A DNA stretch of 31,394 nucleotides from CAZJYI01 sp964550025 (GTDB lineage: Bacteria; Verrucomicrobiota; Kiritimatiellia; UBA8416; CAYOBW01), in NCBI GenBank assembly GCA_964550025.1, contig CAZJYI010000133.1, positions 1 to 31,394 of the forward strand, in the 5' to 3' direction. Position numbers and translations under genes: made by a program. A model generated the notes under the pieces. It saw only the letters and a program-made list of their open reading frames with translations. It ran no database searches and had not been told where the DNA came from. This document shows positions 16,808 through 24,266 of this stretch, piece after piece (position 1 is the stretch's first letter; every line of letters begins with the position of its first letter).

Positions 16808-17161
16808 ATGACGACACCGCCCGAACTCGAACGCGTTGCCGCCAAACGGCATCTCGCCGGTATTCGGCGCCACATATTTCTCTGTTGCGATCAGACCAAA
16901 CCCAACTGCTGCAGCCGGGAGCAGGGGCTGGAGTCCTGGGCCTACCTGAAGCGCCGTCTGAACGAGCTCGAGCTCACCGACGCCGGCGGTATCCACCGCA
17001 CCAAGGCCAATTGCCTCCGCGTCTGCCGCGACGGCCCCATCGCCGTCGTCTATCCCGAAGGCACCTGGTATCACTCCTGCACCCCCGACGTACTCGAGCG
17101 TATCATCCAGGAACACCTTGTCGGCGGCACGCCGGTCGCGGAGTACGTCTTCGCGGGGTAG
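16808..17161 (+). CDS. Thioredoxin-like [2Fe-2S] ferredoxin
   Basis: 117 aa from ATG 16808, with GGGAG upstream and 13 bases after the rrf2-type gene. It belongs to the thioredoxin-fold ferredoxin family (NuoE-like and shethna-type). The N-terminal strand RRHIFLCCDQTKPNCC supplies the first ligands, and NCLRVCRDGPIAVVYPEGTWY supplies the second pair, with the characteristic C-x3-C-x2-G-P-x-x-V-V-Y-P-E-G-x-W-Y signature. Two extra cysteines (FLCC and NCC) are unusual. Electron-transfer role and partner are unknown. Co-transcription with an Fe-S sensing regulator suggests that expression follows iron-sulfur or redox state. Confidence 0.88.
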   Translation: MTTPPELERVAAKRHLAGIRRHIFLCCDQTKPNCCSREQGLESWAYLKRRLNELELTDAGGIHRTKANCLRVCRDGPIAVVYPEGTWYHSCTPDVLERIIQEHLVGGTPVAEYVFAG

Positions 17162-17405
17162 CGTCCCATTGTTCCCGGCGCGTGTCGGGTTGACCTGTGT
17201 CGGGCTTTCGGTCCTTCACGTCCCCTCGTCACCGTTATCGTCGCCGCTCTCGTCGACCGATCCCGTCCGCGGGCCTCCCATCCGTGGGACTCCCCACCCC
17301 GCCAGCGGCGGCGAACCTCCATTATCTACCACTGGGCGATTGTGAACGACGGGCACGAGGCGTTATGCTTACATCCTCGGTGTCTTCAGAAAAGGAGGTA
17401 CTCTC
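17162..17405. other. Spacer with TGTGTCGGGCTTTC repeat and candidate promoter
   Basis: A third TGTGTCGGGCTTTC copy lies at 17196-17209, preceded by a partial copy at 17182. 17222-17270 is a GTC-rich low-complexity tract. TTGTGA-N18-TATGCT (17340-17369) is a possible promoter for the oxidoreductase. No gene is visible. Confidence 0.5.
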
Positions 17406-18728
17406 ATGGCTACCACAAGGCGGGCTTTCATTCGTAATGCGGCAGTGGCGGGGACGGCCCTGGGATTCCCCACGATTATCCCTTCGACGGTACTCGGCAA
17501 GGACGGCGCCGTGGCGCCGAGCGAGCGAGCCGCGATCGCCCTGATCGGTTGCGGAAACCGTTCGGGCTACGCTGCACAGTACAGGCGCTACGCGAAATCG
17601 GAAGTGGTCGCGGTATGTGACCCGATCACCTCGCGCCGGCTGAAACGCAAGAGAGAGTTCAACAACTGCGATGACTACAGCGACTTCCGCGAGGTTCTGG
17701 CGCGGAAGGACGTCGATGGTTTGCACATCACCACGGCCGACCACTGGCACGTGCCCATCTCTCTGATGGCGGCCCGGGCGGGCAAGGACATGTACACGGA
17801 GAAGCCGCTCGGCATCAGCATCGGTCACGATATCGCGTCCCGCGAAATCGTGGACAAGCACAAACGCATTTTCCAGTATGGCGCGCAGCAGCGCTCGATC
17901 AGCCACGTGCGCATGGGTATCGAGTTGGTTCTCAACGGTCACATCGGCGAGCTGAAGAAGGCTTACGTCTGGGCGCCGCGCGGGGCGGCGGGCGGGTCTC
18001 CGACCCCGGTGCTGCCGGTGCCCGAGGGCTATGACTACGACATGTGGCTCGGACCCGCCCCGGAGGCGCCGTTCTGCAAGGACCGTTGTCTCGTCCAGGG
18101 CGGCCGCAACGCCATTTTCCACATCTATGACTATGCGGTCGGTTTCCTGGCGGGTTGGGGCGCACACCCGGCGGACATGTTCCAATGGTGGGCCGACAAC
18201 GCGGGGTTGAAGACCACGCCGGTCAAGGTGGCCGCCACGGGCGTCCTGCCGACGGAAGGGCTGTTCAATACGCTCACGCACTGGGACGCCACCTGCACCT
18301 ACGCCAACGGGCTGGAAATGCGGTTCATGGACAGCGAGACCGCCAAAAAGGCCTCGAAGGAGCACGAGGGCATCTCGGGCGGTCACGGCACGCTCTTCGT
18401 CGGTGACAAGGGCTGGGTGCGCGTCGCGCGCGGCGGCTGGAAAGTCTTCCCGGAGGGTCTCTACAAGCTCGCCAAGAATCCCGGGGAGAAACGTCTCCCG
18501 GTTAGCCGCGATCAGATCCAGAACTACGTGGATTGCATCCTCAGCCGCGAACAACCCGTCGACGATCTGCACTCGGCAGTGCGATCCGATATCGTCTGCC
18601 ACCTGATCGACATCTCCGCCCGGACGGGCAAAGAGATTGCCTGGGACCCGGAGAAGGACACCATCGTCGGAAACGACGCCGCTGCAAAGATGATGACACG
18701 CCCGCTGCGCAAGCCGTGGACGCTGTAG
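17406..18728 (+). CDS. Tat-exported Gfo/Idh/MocA family oxidoreductase
   Basis: 440 aa with a strong AAGGAGG ribosome site before ATG 17406. Residues 1-30 (TTRRAFIRNAAVAGTALGF) form a twin-arginine signal, so the folded, cofactor-loaded enzyme is exported. The NAD(P)-binding Rossmann core follows: IALIGCGNRSGYAAQY near 43-58, VVAVCDP, and the catalytic EKPLG near 136. The C-terminal dimerisation domain contains GWGAHPADMFQWW and GGHGTLFVGDKGWVRV. Exported members of this family are numerous in PVC bacteria and act on sugars or inositols, but the substrate cannot be read from the sequence. The gene stands alone and converges on the response regulator gene across a low-complexity repeat. Confidence 0.9.
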   Translation: MATTRRAFIRNAAVAGTALGFPTIIPSTVLGKDGAVAPSERAAIALIGCGNRSGYAAQYRRYAKSEVVAVCDPITSRRLKRKREFNNCDDYSDFREVLARKDVDGLHITTADHWHVPISLMAARAGKDMYTEKPLGISIGHDIASREIVDKHKRIFQYGAQQRSISHVRMGIELVLNGHIGELKKAYVWAPRGAAGGSPTPVLPVPEGYDYDMWLGPAPEAPFCKDRCLVQGGRNAIFHIYDYAVGFLAGWGAHPADMFQWWADNAGLKTTPVKVAATGVLPTEGLFNTLTHWDATCTYANGLEMRFMDSETAKKASKEHEGISGGHGTLFVGDKGWVRVARGGWKVFPEGLYKLAKNPGEKRLPVSRDQIQNYVDCILSREQPVDDLHSAVRSDIVCHLIDISARTGKEIAWDPEKDTIVGNDAAAKMMTRPLRKPWTL

Positions 18729-18810
18729 AGTGGCAAGTGGCAAGTGGCGAGTGGCAAGTGGCGAGATCGCTGCCCCCTGCCTCCTGCCCACTGCCCCCTG
18801 ATCACTGCCC
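18729..18810. repeat. AGTGGCA heptamer repeat and inverted GGGCAGTG words
   Basis: 18730-18764 has five AGTGGCA/AGTGGCG heptamers. 18768-18810 carries CTGCCCACTGCCCCCTGATCACTG words, inverted relative to those at 3240-3275. The repeat extends into the 3' end of the minus-strand response regulator and supplies its last codons and TGA. The interval is 73 bases between convergent genes. Confidence 0.8.
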
Positions 18811-19524
18811 ACTCACGTCCAGCTTGTACCCCACCTGCCGCACGGTCTTGATGTAGCGTGGGCTGTGCGGCCGCGCTTCGATCTTCTTCCTCAGGGCCGC
18901 GACGTAGTTGTCCACCGTTCGCGCGGTGCCGTCGTATGCCCAGCCCCACACGCGTTCGAGGATCGTCTCCCGCGAGAAGACCTGCCCGGGCGACGAGGCC
19001 AGCAGGCACATCAGGTCGAATTCCCTGGCCGTCAGCGTGACGGGTCTCCCGCGTACTCTCACGCTTCTGGCGGTGCGGTCGATCACGACATCGCCGAACG
19101 AGATGTCCGGCAAGGACTGCTGCGTGGCGCGGCGGCGGCGCAGCATGGCCTCGACCCGCGCAAGCAGCTCGGGTAAATCAAATGGTTTCGTCAGGTAATC
19201 GTCGGCGCCCAGCTTCAGACCCTCGACCTTGTTGGGCGTTGTGTCCCGTGCCGAGAGGATCAACACGGGCACGTCCTCGCCCCGTTCGCGAAGCTCCTCC
19301 AGGATGTCCAGCCCACTCCAGGTGGGCAGCATGATGTCGAGGACGATGAGGTCCGGGCGCGTATCGAAAGCCATCTGCATGCCCTGCTCCCCGTCGGCGG
19401 CGGCCTGAGCCGTGTAACCCTGGAGCCGCAGGTTCAGGCAGAGCCCCTCGCGCAGAGCGCGGTCATCCTCGATAACGAGAATGCTCTCGCCGGTCGTCTC
19501 GTTGTCAGGTGCTTTTCTGCTCAT
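18802..19524 (-). CDS. OmpR/PhoB-family response regulator
   Basis: 240 aa. The receiver domain (about 14-130) has acidic pocket IEDD, phospho-acceptor Asp63 in VLDIMLP, and Lys in LTKPF near 113. A winged-helix DNA-binding domain follows (about 142-236), with LTAREFDLMCLLASSPGQVFSRETILERVWG and the C-terminal RYIKTVRQVGYKL hairpin. The start overlaps the end of the kinase gene by 20 bases, so the pair is translated together. The last residues (SGQ) come from an intergenic repeat, which suggests that the repeat has eaten into the 3' end without harm. Regulated genes are unknown. Confidence 0.93.
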   Translation of the reverse strand: MSRKAPDNETTGESILVIEDDRALREGLCLNLRLQGYTAQAAADGEQGMQMAFDTRPDLIVLDIMLPTWSGLDILEELRERGEDVPVLILSARDTTPNKVEGLKLGADDYLTKPFDLPELLARVEAMLRRRRATQQSLPDISFGDVVIDRTARSVRVRGRPVTLTAREFDLMCLLASSPGQVFSRETILERVWGWAYDGTARTVDNYVAALRKKIEARPHSPRYIKTVRQVGYKLDVSGQ

Positions 19525-20455
19525 CGTTCACCGGCGCCGCGGGCAGGCGTATGATGAAAGTGCTGCCCTGTCCTTCTTCGCTACGTACGTCGATGCTCCC
19601 ATCGTGATAGTTCACCAGCCGCCGCGCGATGGCCAGGCCCAGTCCCACCCCGGCCGACCGGCCGCTGAGGGCATGGTCGACGCGGTAGAACGGCTGGAAG
19701 ACGCGTTTCGCATCCCCGGCCGAGAAACCGATGCCGTTGTCGCTTACCTCAATCACGACGCCCTCTTCGTCGTCGTGCACCGCGACGCCGATGCGCTTGT
19801 CCCGGCCGCTGTACTTGTAAGCGTTGGTCAACAGGTTCAGAACAAGGGTGTTGAACGCGCGCGCATCGTGACGCACGGGGCGTTCGCTGTCGATCTCCAC
19901 GGAAAAGGCCATTTCGTCGTCCGGAACCATGCTGCGGAAACGCTCGGCGGCGGCCTCGATCGCCGGGCGCAGCGGGGCGTCCTGCATGTCGAACGGCAAC
20001 GCGTCCTTTGAAGCCGCTCGCCAGGTGAGTACCTTGTCGATCATCATGTCGAGCCACTCGGTCTCGCGCAGGATTGTCGCCACGCAATCCGCGGTTTTCC
20101 CGGGATCGCCCTGCAGTTTGCCGGACTCGAGCGTCTGCGCGTAGAGCCGGATAGCACTCAGCGGCGTCCGCAGTTCGTGCGTCACGTTGGCCACGAAATC
20201 GGCCTGCCGGCGGGCAAGGCGTGCTTTGCGCCCGGCCAGGACCACGGCACTCAGCGCGCCCCCGGCGGCCGTCACGGCGAAACAGATGACAAGAATGCCC
20301 GTCACGATCGTCCCGGCGTTCTCCGCGATCGCCAGCGCGACAATCCCTACCGCCGCCAACAGCATCACGGGCAGAATCACGCCGACACTCAGCATCACGA
20401 TCACGCTCGTCAGGTTGAGGTTCACGTGCAGCCGTTTCATGGCCTCTATCTTCAT
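19505..20455 (-). CDS. Sensor histidine kinase with minimal extracytoplasmic loop
   Basis: About 316 aa from ATG 20455. The start is uncertain: GTG 20473 and ATG 20440 are alternatives and none has a good ribosome site. Two membrane segments (about residues 16-43 and 49-74) are joined by only about 6 residues (AENAG), so there is no periplasmic sensor domain. This resembles intramembrane-sensing kinases that read envelope stress or a partner transporter. HisKA has the His in ANVTHELRTPLSAIRLYAQT. The ATPase domain shows NLLTNAYKYS, VSDNGIGF, FYRVDHA and GVGLGLAIARRLVNYHDGSI. It is paired with the response regulator at a 20-base overlap. A four-hairpin repeat lies upstream. Confidence 0.9.
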   Translation of the reverse strand: MKIEAMKRLHVNLNLTSVIVMLSVGVILPVMLLAAVGIVALAIAENAGTIVTGILVICFAVTAAGGALSAVVLAGRKARLARRQADFVANVTHELRTPLSAIRLYAQTLESGKLQGDPGKTADCVATILRETEWLDMMIDKVLTWRAASKDALPFDMQDAPLRPAIEAAAERFRSMVPDDEMAFSVEIDSERPVRHDARAFNTLVLNLLTNAYKYSGRDKRIGVAVHDDEEGVVIEVSDNGIGFSAGDAKRVFQPFYRVDHALSGRSAGVGLGLAIARRLVNYHDGSIDVRSEEGQGSTFIIRLPAAPVNDEQKST

Positions 20456-20513
20456 GCCGGCATCATGCCGCACAACGGCCGGATTCTCAACCCCGATCTC
20501 GGAGGGGACCGCC

Positions 20514-20655
20514 GTACCGCCCCGCTCCAGCGGGGTGAATCGTTCCGCCGGATTCCATCCGGCGGGATGGGGTCCGTCCTGCGGGCCCGCTATGGCGGAG
20601 ACGCGCCGTCCGGGAGGACGGCGCCACCGGTCACCCCGCTGGAGCGGGGCGCTAC
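20514..20655. repeat. Inverted-repeat cluster of four strong hairpins
   Basis: Two 25-bp arms (20514-20538 and 20631-20655) are inverted copies with one mismatch. Each arm is itself a hairpin (CCCCGCT-CC-AGCGGGG and its mirror). Between them are perfect 9-bp stems at 20545-20565 (CCGCCGGAT) and 20603-20624 (GCGCCGTCC). It lies between the radical SAM stop codon (11 bases away) and the kinase gene. It could act as a terminator or mRNA stabiliser, or be a REP-like mobile repeat. The spacer holds no gene. Confidence 0.9.
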
Positions 20656-20665
20656 GAGATCGGCG

Positions 20666-22144
20666 TTACTGCACGTGCAATTCGCAGACCTTGCGGAAGT
20701 GGTGGCCGTAGATCGCCAGGGTCACCGCCAGGGGGAGTAGGGCGGGCTTGCGTACCGCGGTCCAGAGCACCAGTTTCCAGTACTCCAGGCGTTCCCTGCC
20801 GAAGATCCCCAAGCGGTACAGCGAGCGCAGGAAGGCGCGGATGTCCGCCCGCGAGAGGGTCGCCTTCACCCGTGGCACTCGGTACTCGCGCAGGAATGTC
20901 CTGACCCGCTGGTAGTAGTGCCGCGGCGCGTAGACATGGTTCAGGATGGACCTGTAACCCCTGTAGAGCCGCTCGAAGTCCATGGCGGGAACGATGTTCG
21001 TGGTGCCGTCCACGTTGTCGCCGTTCATGCTTCCACGCAGCCTGCCCGCCGCCTCCATGCGCTTGTACAGCTTCGTGCCGATCGGGGCCTGCAATATCCC
21101 CACCATGGCCGTCACGATCCCGCTGCGCTGAATGAAATCGATCTGTCGCTGGAAGACCGACGGCTGGTCGTTGTCGAAGCCCACGATGAACCCGCCCTGG
21201 ACCTGCAACCCGGCGCGGTGAATGCGTTTGACGTCCTCGACCAGGTCCCGGTTTTCGTTCTGGTGCTTGTTGCACTCGGCCAGCGATGCCTCGTCGGGGC
21301 TCTCGATGCCGACAAAGACCGCGTGGAAGCCGGCCCGGGCCATAAGCTCCATCAGCTCCCCGTCATCCGCCAGATTGATCGACGCCTCGGTCTGGAAAGT
21401 GATGTTCTTCTTGTCCCGCTGCCAGGCGATCAGCGCCGGCAGCAGGTCCGTCTTGAGCCGATGCTTGTTGCCGATGAAGTTGTCGTCGACGAAGAAGATA
21501 CGCCCTCGCCAGCCCTGGTCATACAGGCCGTCGAGCTCCGCGATCACCTGGTCCGTGCTCTTGGTTCTGACCCGGTGTCCGAACAGCGACGTCACGTTGC
21601 AGAAATCGCAGTTGAACGGACAACCGCGGGTGTACTGGATGGCCATCGTCGCATAGCGCCGCATGTCGACCAAGTCCCACCGCGGCAGCGATGAGGTCCG
21701 CACGTCAGGGAACTCGGACGTGGCGTAGACGCGTCGGGCGTCGCCGTCGAGCAGGTCGGCCAGGAAGAGCGGGAAGGTGATTTCCGCCTCGTTGAGCACG
21801 AAATGGTCGACATCCTCGAACGCCTCGGATTCGAGGGTGAACAACGGGCCACCCGCCACCACGAGCAGGCCGGCCGCCTTGCATCGCTGAATCGCCTGCA
21901 CCGCCGAAGGGCGCTGCACGGTCATGCCGCTCACAAAGGCGCAGTCCGCCCACGCCAGGTCACGCTTGCGCAGTTGAGTCACGTTGAGATCCACGAGCCG
22001 CACATCCCACTCGTCGGGCAGCATGGCGGCCACGGTCAGCAGTCCCAACGGCGGAAAGGCCGACCGCTTGCCAACGAAACTCAAGGCGTGTTTGAAACTC
22101 CAGAACGTGTCGGGAAACTGCGGATAGACCAACAGTATCTTCAT
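20666..22144 (-). CDS. B12-binding radical SAM protein (DUF4070, HpnP-like family)
   Basis: 492 aa. ATG 22144 has GGGAGG at good spacing and gives the usual start KILLVYPQFPDTFWSFKHAL. The cobalamin-binding domain covers about 1-140, although the DxHxxG base-on motif is not obvious. The radical SAM cluster cysteines are Cys175, Cys179 and Cys182 in YTRGCPFNCDFCN. FFVDDNFIGNK, GGFIVGFDND and IGTKLYKRM follow, then the DUF4070 tail from about 390. The same family includes the hopanoid 2-methylase HpnP, but most members are uncharacterised methyltransferases or ring-forming enzymes. No hopanoid gene is nearby, so I do not assign a substrate. It is monocistronic by position. Confidence 0.88.
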   Translation of the reverse strand: MKILLVYPQFPDTFWSFKHALSFVGKRSAFPPLGLLTVAAMLPDEWDVRLVDLNVTQLRKRDLAWADCAFVSGMTVQRPSAVQAIQRCKAAGLLVVAGGPLFTLESEAFEDVDHFVLNEAEITFPLFLADLLDGDARRVYATSEFPDVRTSSLPRWDLVDMRRYATMAIQYTRGCPFNCDFCNVTSLFGHRVRTKSTDQVIAELDGLYDQGWRGRIFFVDDNFIGNKHRLKTDLLPALIAWQRDKKNITFQTEASINLADDGELMELMARAGFHAVFVGIESPDEASLAECNKHQNENRDLVEDVKRIHRAGLQVQGGFIVGFDNDQPSVFQRQIDFIQRSGIVTAMVGILQAPIGTKLYKRMEAAGRLRGSMNGDNVDGTTNIVPAMDFERLYRGYRSILNHVYAPRHYYQRVRTFLREYRVPRVKATLSRADIRAFLRSLYRLGIFGRERLEYWKLVLWTAVRKPALLPLAVTLAIYGHHFRKVCELHVQ

Positions 22145-22249
22145 CGGAAACCTCCCTTCGGTTCTCAATACTCTGCGGGAAGTGTCCGATCCGAATGTCA
22201 TGGTTGTGTCATGGGGGAGGCGCTTTTCGAAAAAAGTGGGTGTCGCAGG

Positions 22250-22441
22250 AATCCCCGCCCCTTGTGGGCGGGAAGCTTCGGGTTTGTTCGCTACAGACGG
22301 TTGTTGCCATGTTCTCTTGAACCTGACTCGAACGACGAACGAGCAAAGCTCTACTACTCGTTCCGTACGGGCTCAGGGCTGGAGTGGCACCGTCAACTAG
22401 CTCACCATCCTGAACCTCCCCGCCCACAAGGGGCGGGGATT
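22250..22441. mobile_element. 192-bp element with 23-bp hairpin inverted ends (MITE-like or IS200/IS605-like remnant)
   Basis: A perfect 23-bp inverted repeat lies at 22250-22272 and 22419-22441. Each arm is a GC-rich hairpin (CCCGCCC and GGGCGGG with a 5-base loop CTTGT or ACAAG). The inner 145 bases hold no convincing gene. Subterminal hairpins of this type are typical of IS200/IS605-family ends. An outer AGTGGGTG (22235) is partly matched by CACCCACTT-like sequence at 22472. The spacer 22145-22588 has no other feature besides the downstream ribosome site. Whether it moves cannot be told from one copy. Confidence 0.55.
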
Positions 22442-22588
22442 CTCTCCTCTCTCGCCCCTACTATGGGGAACCACCCACTTTCTTCGTTTCCGCCCTCGCC
22501 CACTCGCCCCGCGCTTGACTTGTAGCGCGGGTTACGTATAAAGGACATAGTCCCGATCCCCGGTTCCCACCTCTCCCTGGAGGGCGTG

Positions 22589-23488
22589 ATGGATAGCTTT
22601 ACATTTGACTGCCCCCAATGCGGGCAGAACCTTGAGTCGCCCAACGACATGGCCGGAATGGAGTTGGCCTGCCCCGGCTGCGCCGCACAGCTTCGGATTC
22701 CGTCGTACGATCCGCAGGGGCGCCTCGGTCCCGCCACGCTGGTTGATGTGCAACCCGTACTGGAACCGCCGCACCACCCCGTGAAGCTCAAGCTCAAAGA
22801 CGCCGGGACGAACGGTGGGCAGGGCAGGCCCGCCGGGCGTGGTCCCGCAGGACGCAGGAGTCCCCGGGCCCGCACGCGCCCGGTCTATCCGGGCGGGGGG
22901 ATACGGTATTCGGGTTGGCGTACGGACAGCCGATCGGCGCCCAAAGACTACACGCCCTTCCTTCTGATCCCGGTCGTACTCCTCGCAGGCATCTTCCTGT
23001 ACTACAAGTTCGACCAGAAGCGGAAAGAGAATCGGCGTGCCGCGGAACTGATGGCTCGGCAAGCGCGCTCCCAACCCCTGGCCGTAACCGGAGAGGAGAA
23101 GATTACCCCGCAAGAAAGAGAATGGCTGCGCGCTGAAGCCGCCCGCCAGCAGGAGAGGAAGCGCCTGGCCCGGGAACACGCGGAGCGGGAAAAGGAATAT
23201 GCGGCCCGCCAACTGTTCCTGGAATGCACCACGTGGTCGTCCCGGTCGGGCGAGACGGTTGACGCCAAGCTGGTCGGCTACGGGAACGCATGGGCCGTGC
23301 TGAAAACCGCGGCCGGAAAGATGCTCGCCATCGAACGCGACAGGCTCTCGCCACGCGACAGCGACAGGCTCAATGACGTCGAATCCGCACTCATGGTGTG
23401 CGACCCGAAGTGGGACGACTACGCAAAGAACTTGCGGGCGGGCGCAGATGTCAGCCCGGAGCCAGACGAGTCCCGTTCACCTCCGTAA
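22589..23488 (+). CDS. Zinc ribbon - TM - SHD1-like domain protein
   Basis: 299 aa. ATG 22589 (GGAGG 6 bases upstream) is preferred to the GTG just before it. The N-terminal zinc ribbon has Cys8, Cys11, Cys28 and Cys31 (CPQC...CPGC). A Pro/Gly/Arg-rich linker (about 73-118) leads to one membrane segment (about 123-139, FLLIPVVLLAGIFLYY). A charged coiled-coil (about 140-208) is followed by an SHD1-like beta unit near 212-260 (W-S-S-R...VDAKLVGYGNAWAVLKTAAGKMLAIERDRLSPRD). SHD1-type domains are frequent in Planctomycetota. The function is unknown; a scaffold or membrane-tethered regulator is plausible. Its 3' end overlaps the end of the convergent rlaP-like gene by 38 bases. Confidence 0.8.
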   Translation: MDSFTFDCPQCGQNLESPNDMAGMELACPGCAAQLRIPSYDPQGRLGPATLVDVQPVLEPPHHPVKLKLKDAGTNGGQGRPAGRGPAGRRSPRARTRPVYPGGGIRYSGWRTDSRSAPKDYTPFLLIPVVLLAGIFLYYKFDQKRKENRRAAELMARQARSQPLAVTGEEKITPQEREWLRAEAARQQERKRLAREHAEREKEYAARQLFLECTTWSSRSGETVDAKLVGYGNAWAVLKTAAGKMLAIERDRLSPRDSDRLNDVESALMVCDPKWDDYAKNLRAGADVSPEPDESRSPP

Positions 23489-24245
23489 GAACGTCGACAA
23501 AGAGTTGGTCCAGGCGTGCCGGGTCGCGAGTCTGGGCCGGTGGCTGATGCTCAGCCCTCAGGCGCGTGAGCTCGCGCTCGAGGAAACCCGAGATGGCGTC
23601 ATCACGCGGTCCTTTGTCGAGTTCCGCACCGCTGCGCTTGGCCTTCAGCAGCGCGTCGACTCGCGACCGGAGCTTGCTGTCTTCCACGACGCGGTCGAGG
23701 AGTAGTTCGAACTCCATCGGCACGACCCCGTAGTCCCTCTCGATCCAGATGCACGCTAGGACGGGACGCAACACGTAGAAGTACTTCTTCGTCCACACCT
23801 GCCTGTCCTTCAGGTACTTGCGGAAGTTGTTTTCCGCCATATGCAGGTAGTGGAACATGCATGAGATCGGGGAGTAGTAGTCGGGCAACAGCGCGCACAA
23901 CCGCTCATGAAGCGAGGATCGCTTGCGATAGACGATGGGAGACTGCAGCCACTCCAGAAGCGGCGGGTTCGATTTCCGGAGAAGCTCCAACGCCTTGGTG
24001 ACGTCCCAGCCGGAGACATCCAACTCGTCGTCAATGGGTTTCTCGATGACGTCCCGCTTGCGCTGAATTGTCAGGTACCAGTTCGTGGGCCTCAGGTAGA
24101 TGAACCGGACATCGTAGTCGCTGTCACCCGACTCGAACCCCCATGCCCGGCTGCCCGACTCGCAGGCGTAGAGGACCTTCACGTCTTCTCCCGTCTCGAC
24201 GGCGTCCAGCGTTTGCTGAATCCTCTCTTGAACACCTGTATTCAC
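23451..24245 (-). CDS. RlaP-type predicted nucleotidyltransferase (RNA-repair associated)
   Basis: 264 aa from GTG 24245, which has GGAGG 7 bases upstream. An ATG at 24266, directly after the upstream stop codon (TAG-ATG), would add 7 residues and remains possible. The polymerase-beta/nucleotidyltransferase signature is complete: ACESGSRAWGFESGDSDYDVRFIYL near 26-50, with the catalytic Asp pair in SDYD. A helical second half follows (MFHYLHMAENNFRKYL, KKYFYVLRPVLACIWIERDYGVVP). This matches RlaP, found near RtcB ligases, with an inferred role in adding nucleotides during RNA repair. It is the last gene of the rtcA-rtcB cluster. Its 3' end overlaps the convergent SHD1 gene by 38 bases. Confidence 0.88.
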   Translation of the reverse strand: MNTGVQERIQQTLDAVETGEDVKVLYACESGSRAWGFESGDSDYDVRFIYLRPTNWYLTIQRKRDVIEKPIDDELDVSGWDVTKALELLRKSNPPLLEWLQSPIVYRKRSSLHERLCALLPDYYSPISCMFHYLHMAENNFRKYLKDRQVWTKKYFYVLRPVLACIWIERDYGVVPMEFELLLDRVVEDSKLRSRVDALLKAKRSGAELDKGPRDDAISGFLERELTRLRAEHQPPAQTRDPARLDQLFVDVLTEVNGTRLAPG

Positions 24246-24266
24246 CCTTATCCTCCCCCGCTGCAT

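Noticed and set aside
20666..22144. Hopanoid 2-methylase HpnP
   Set aside because: Same broad DUF4070 family, but no hopanoid genes are nearby and family resemblance alone is not enough.
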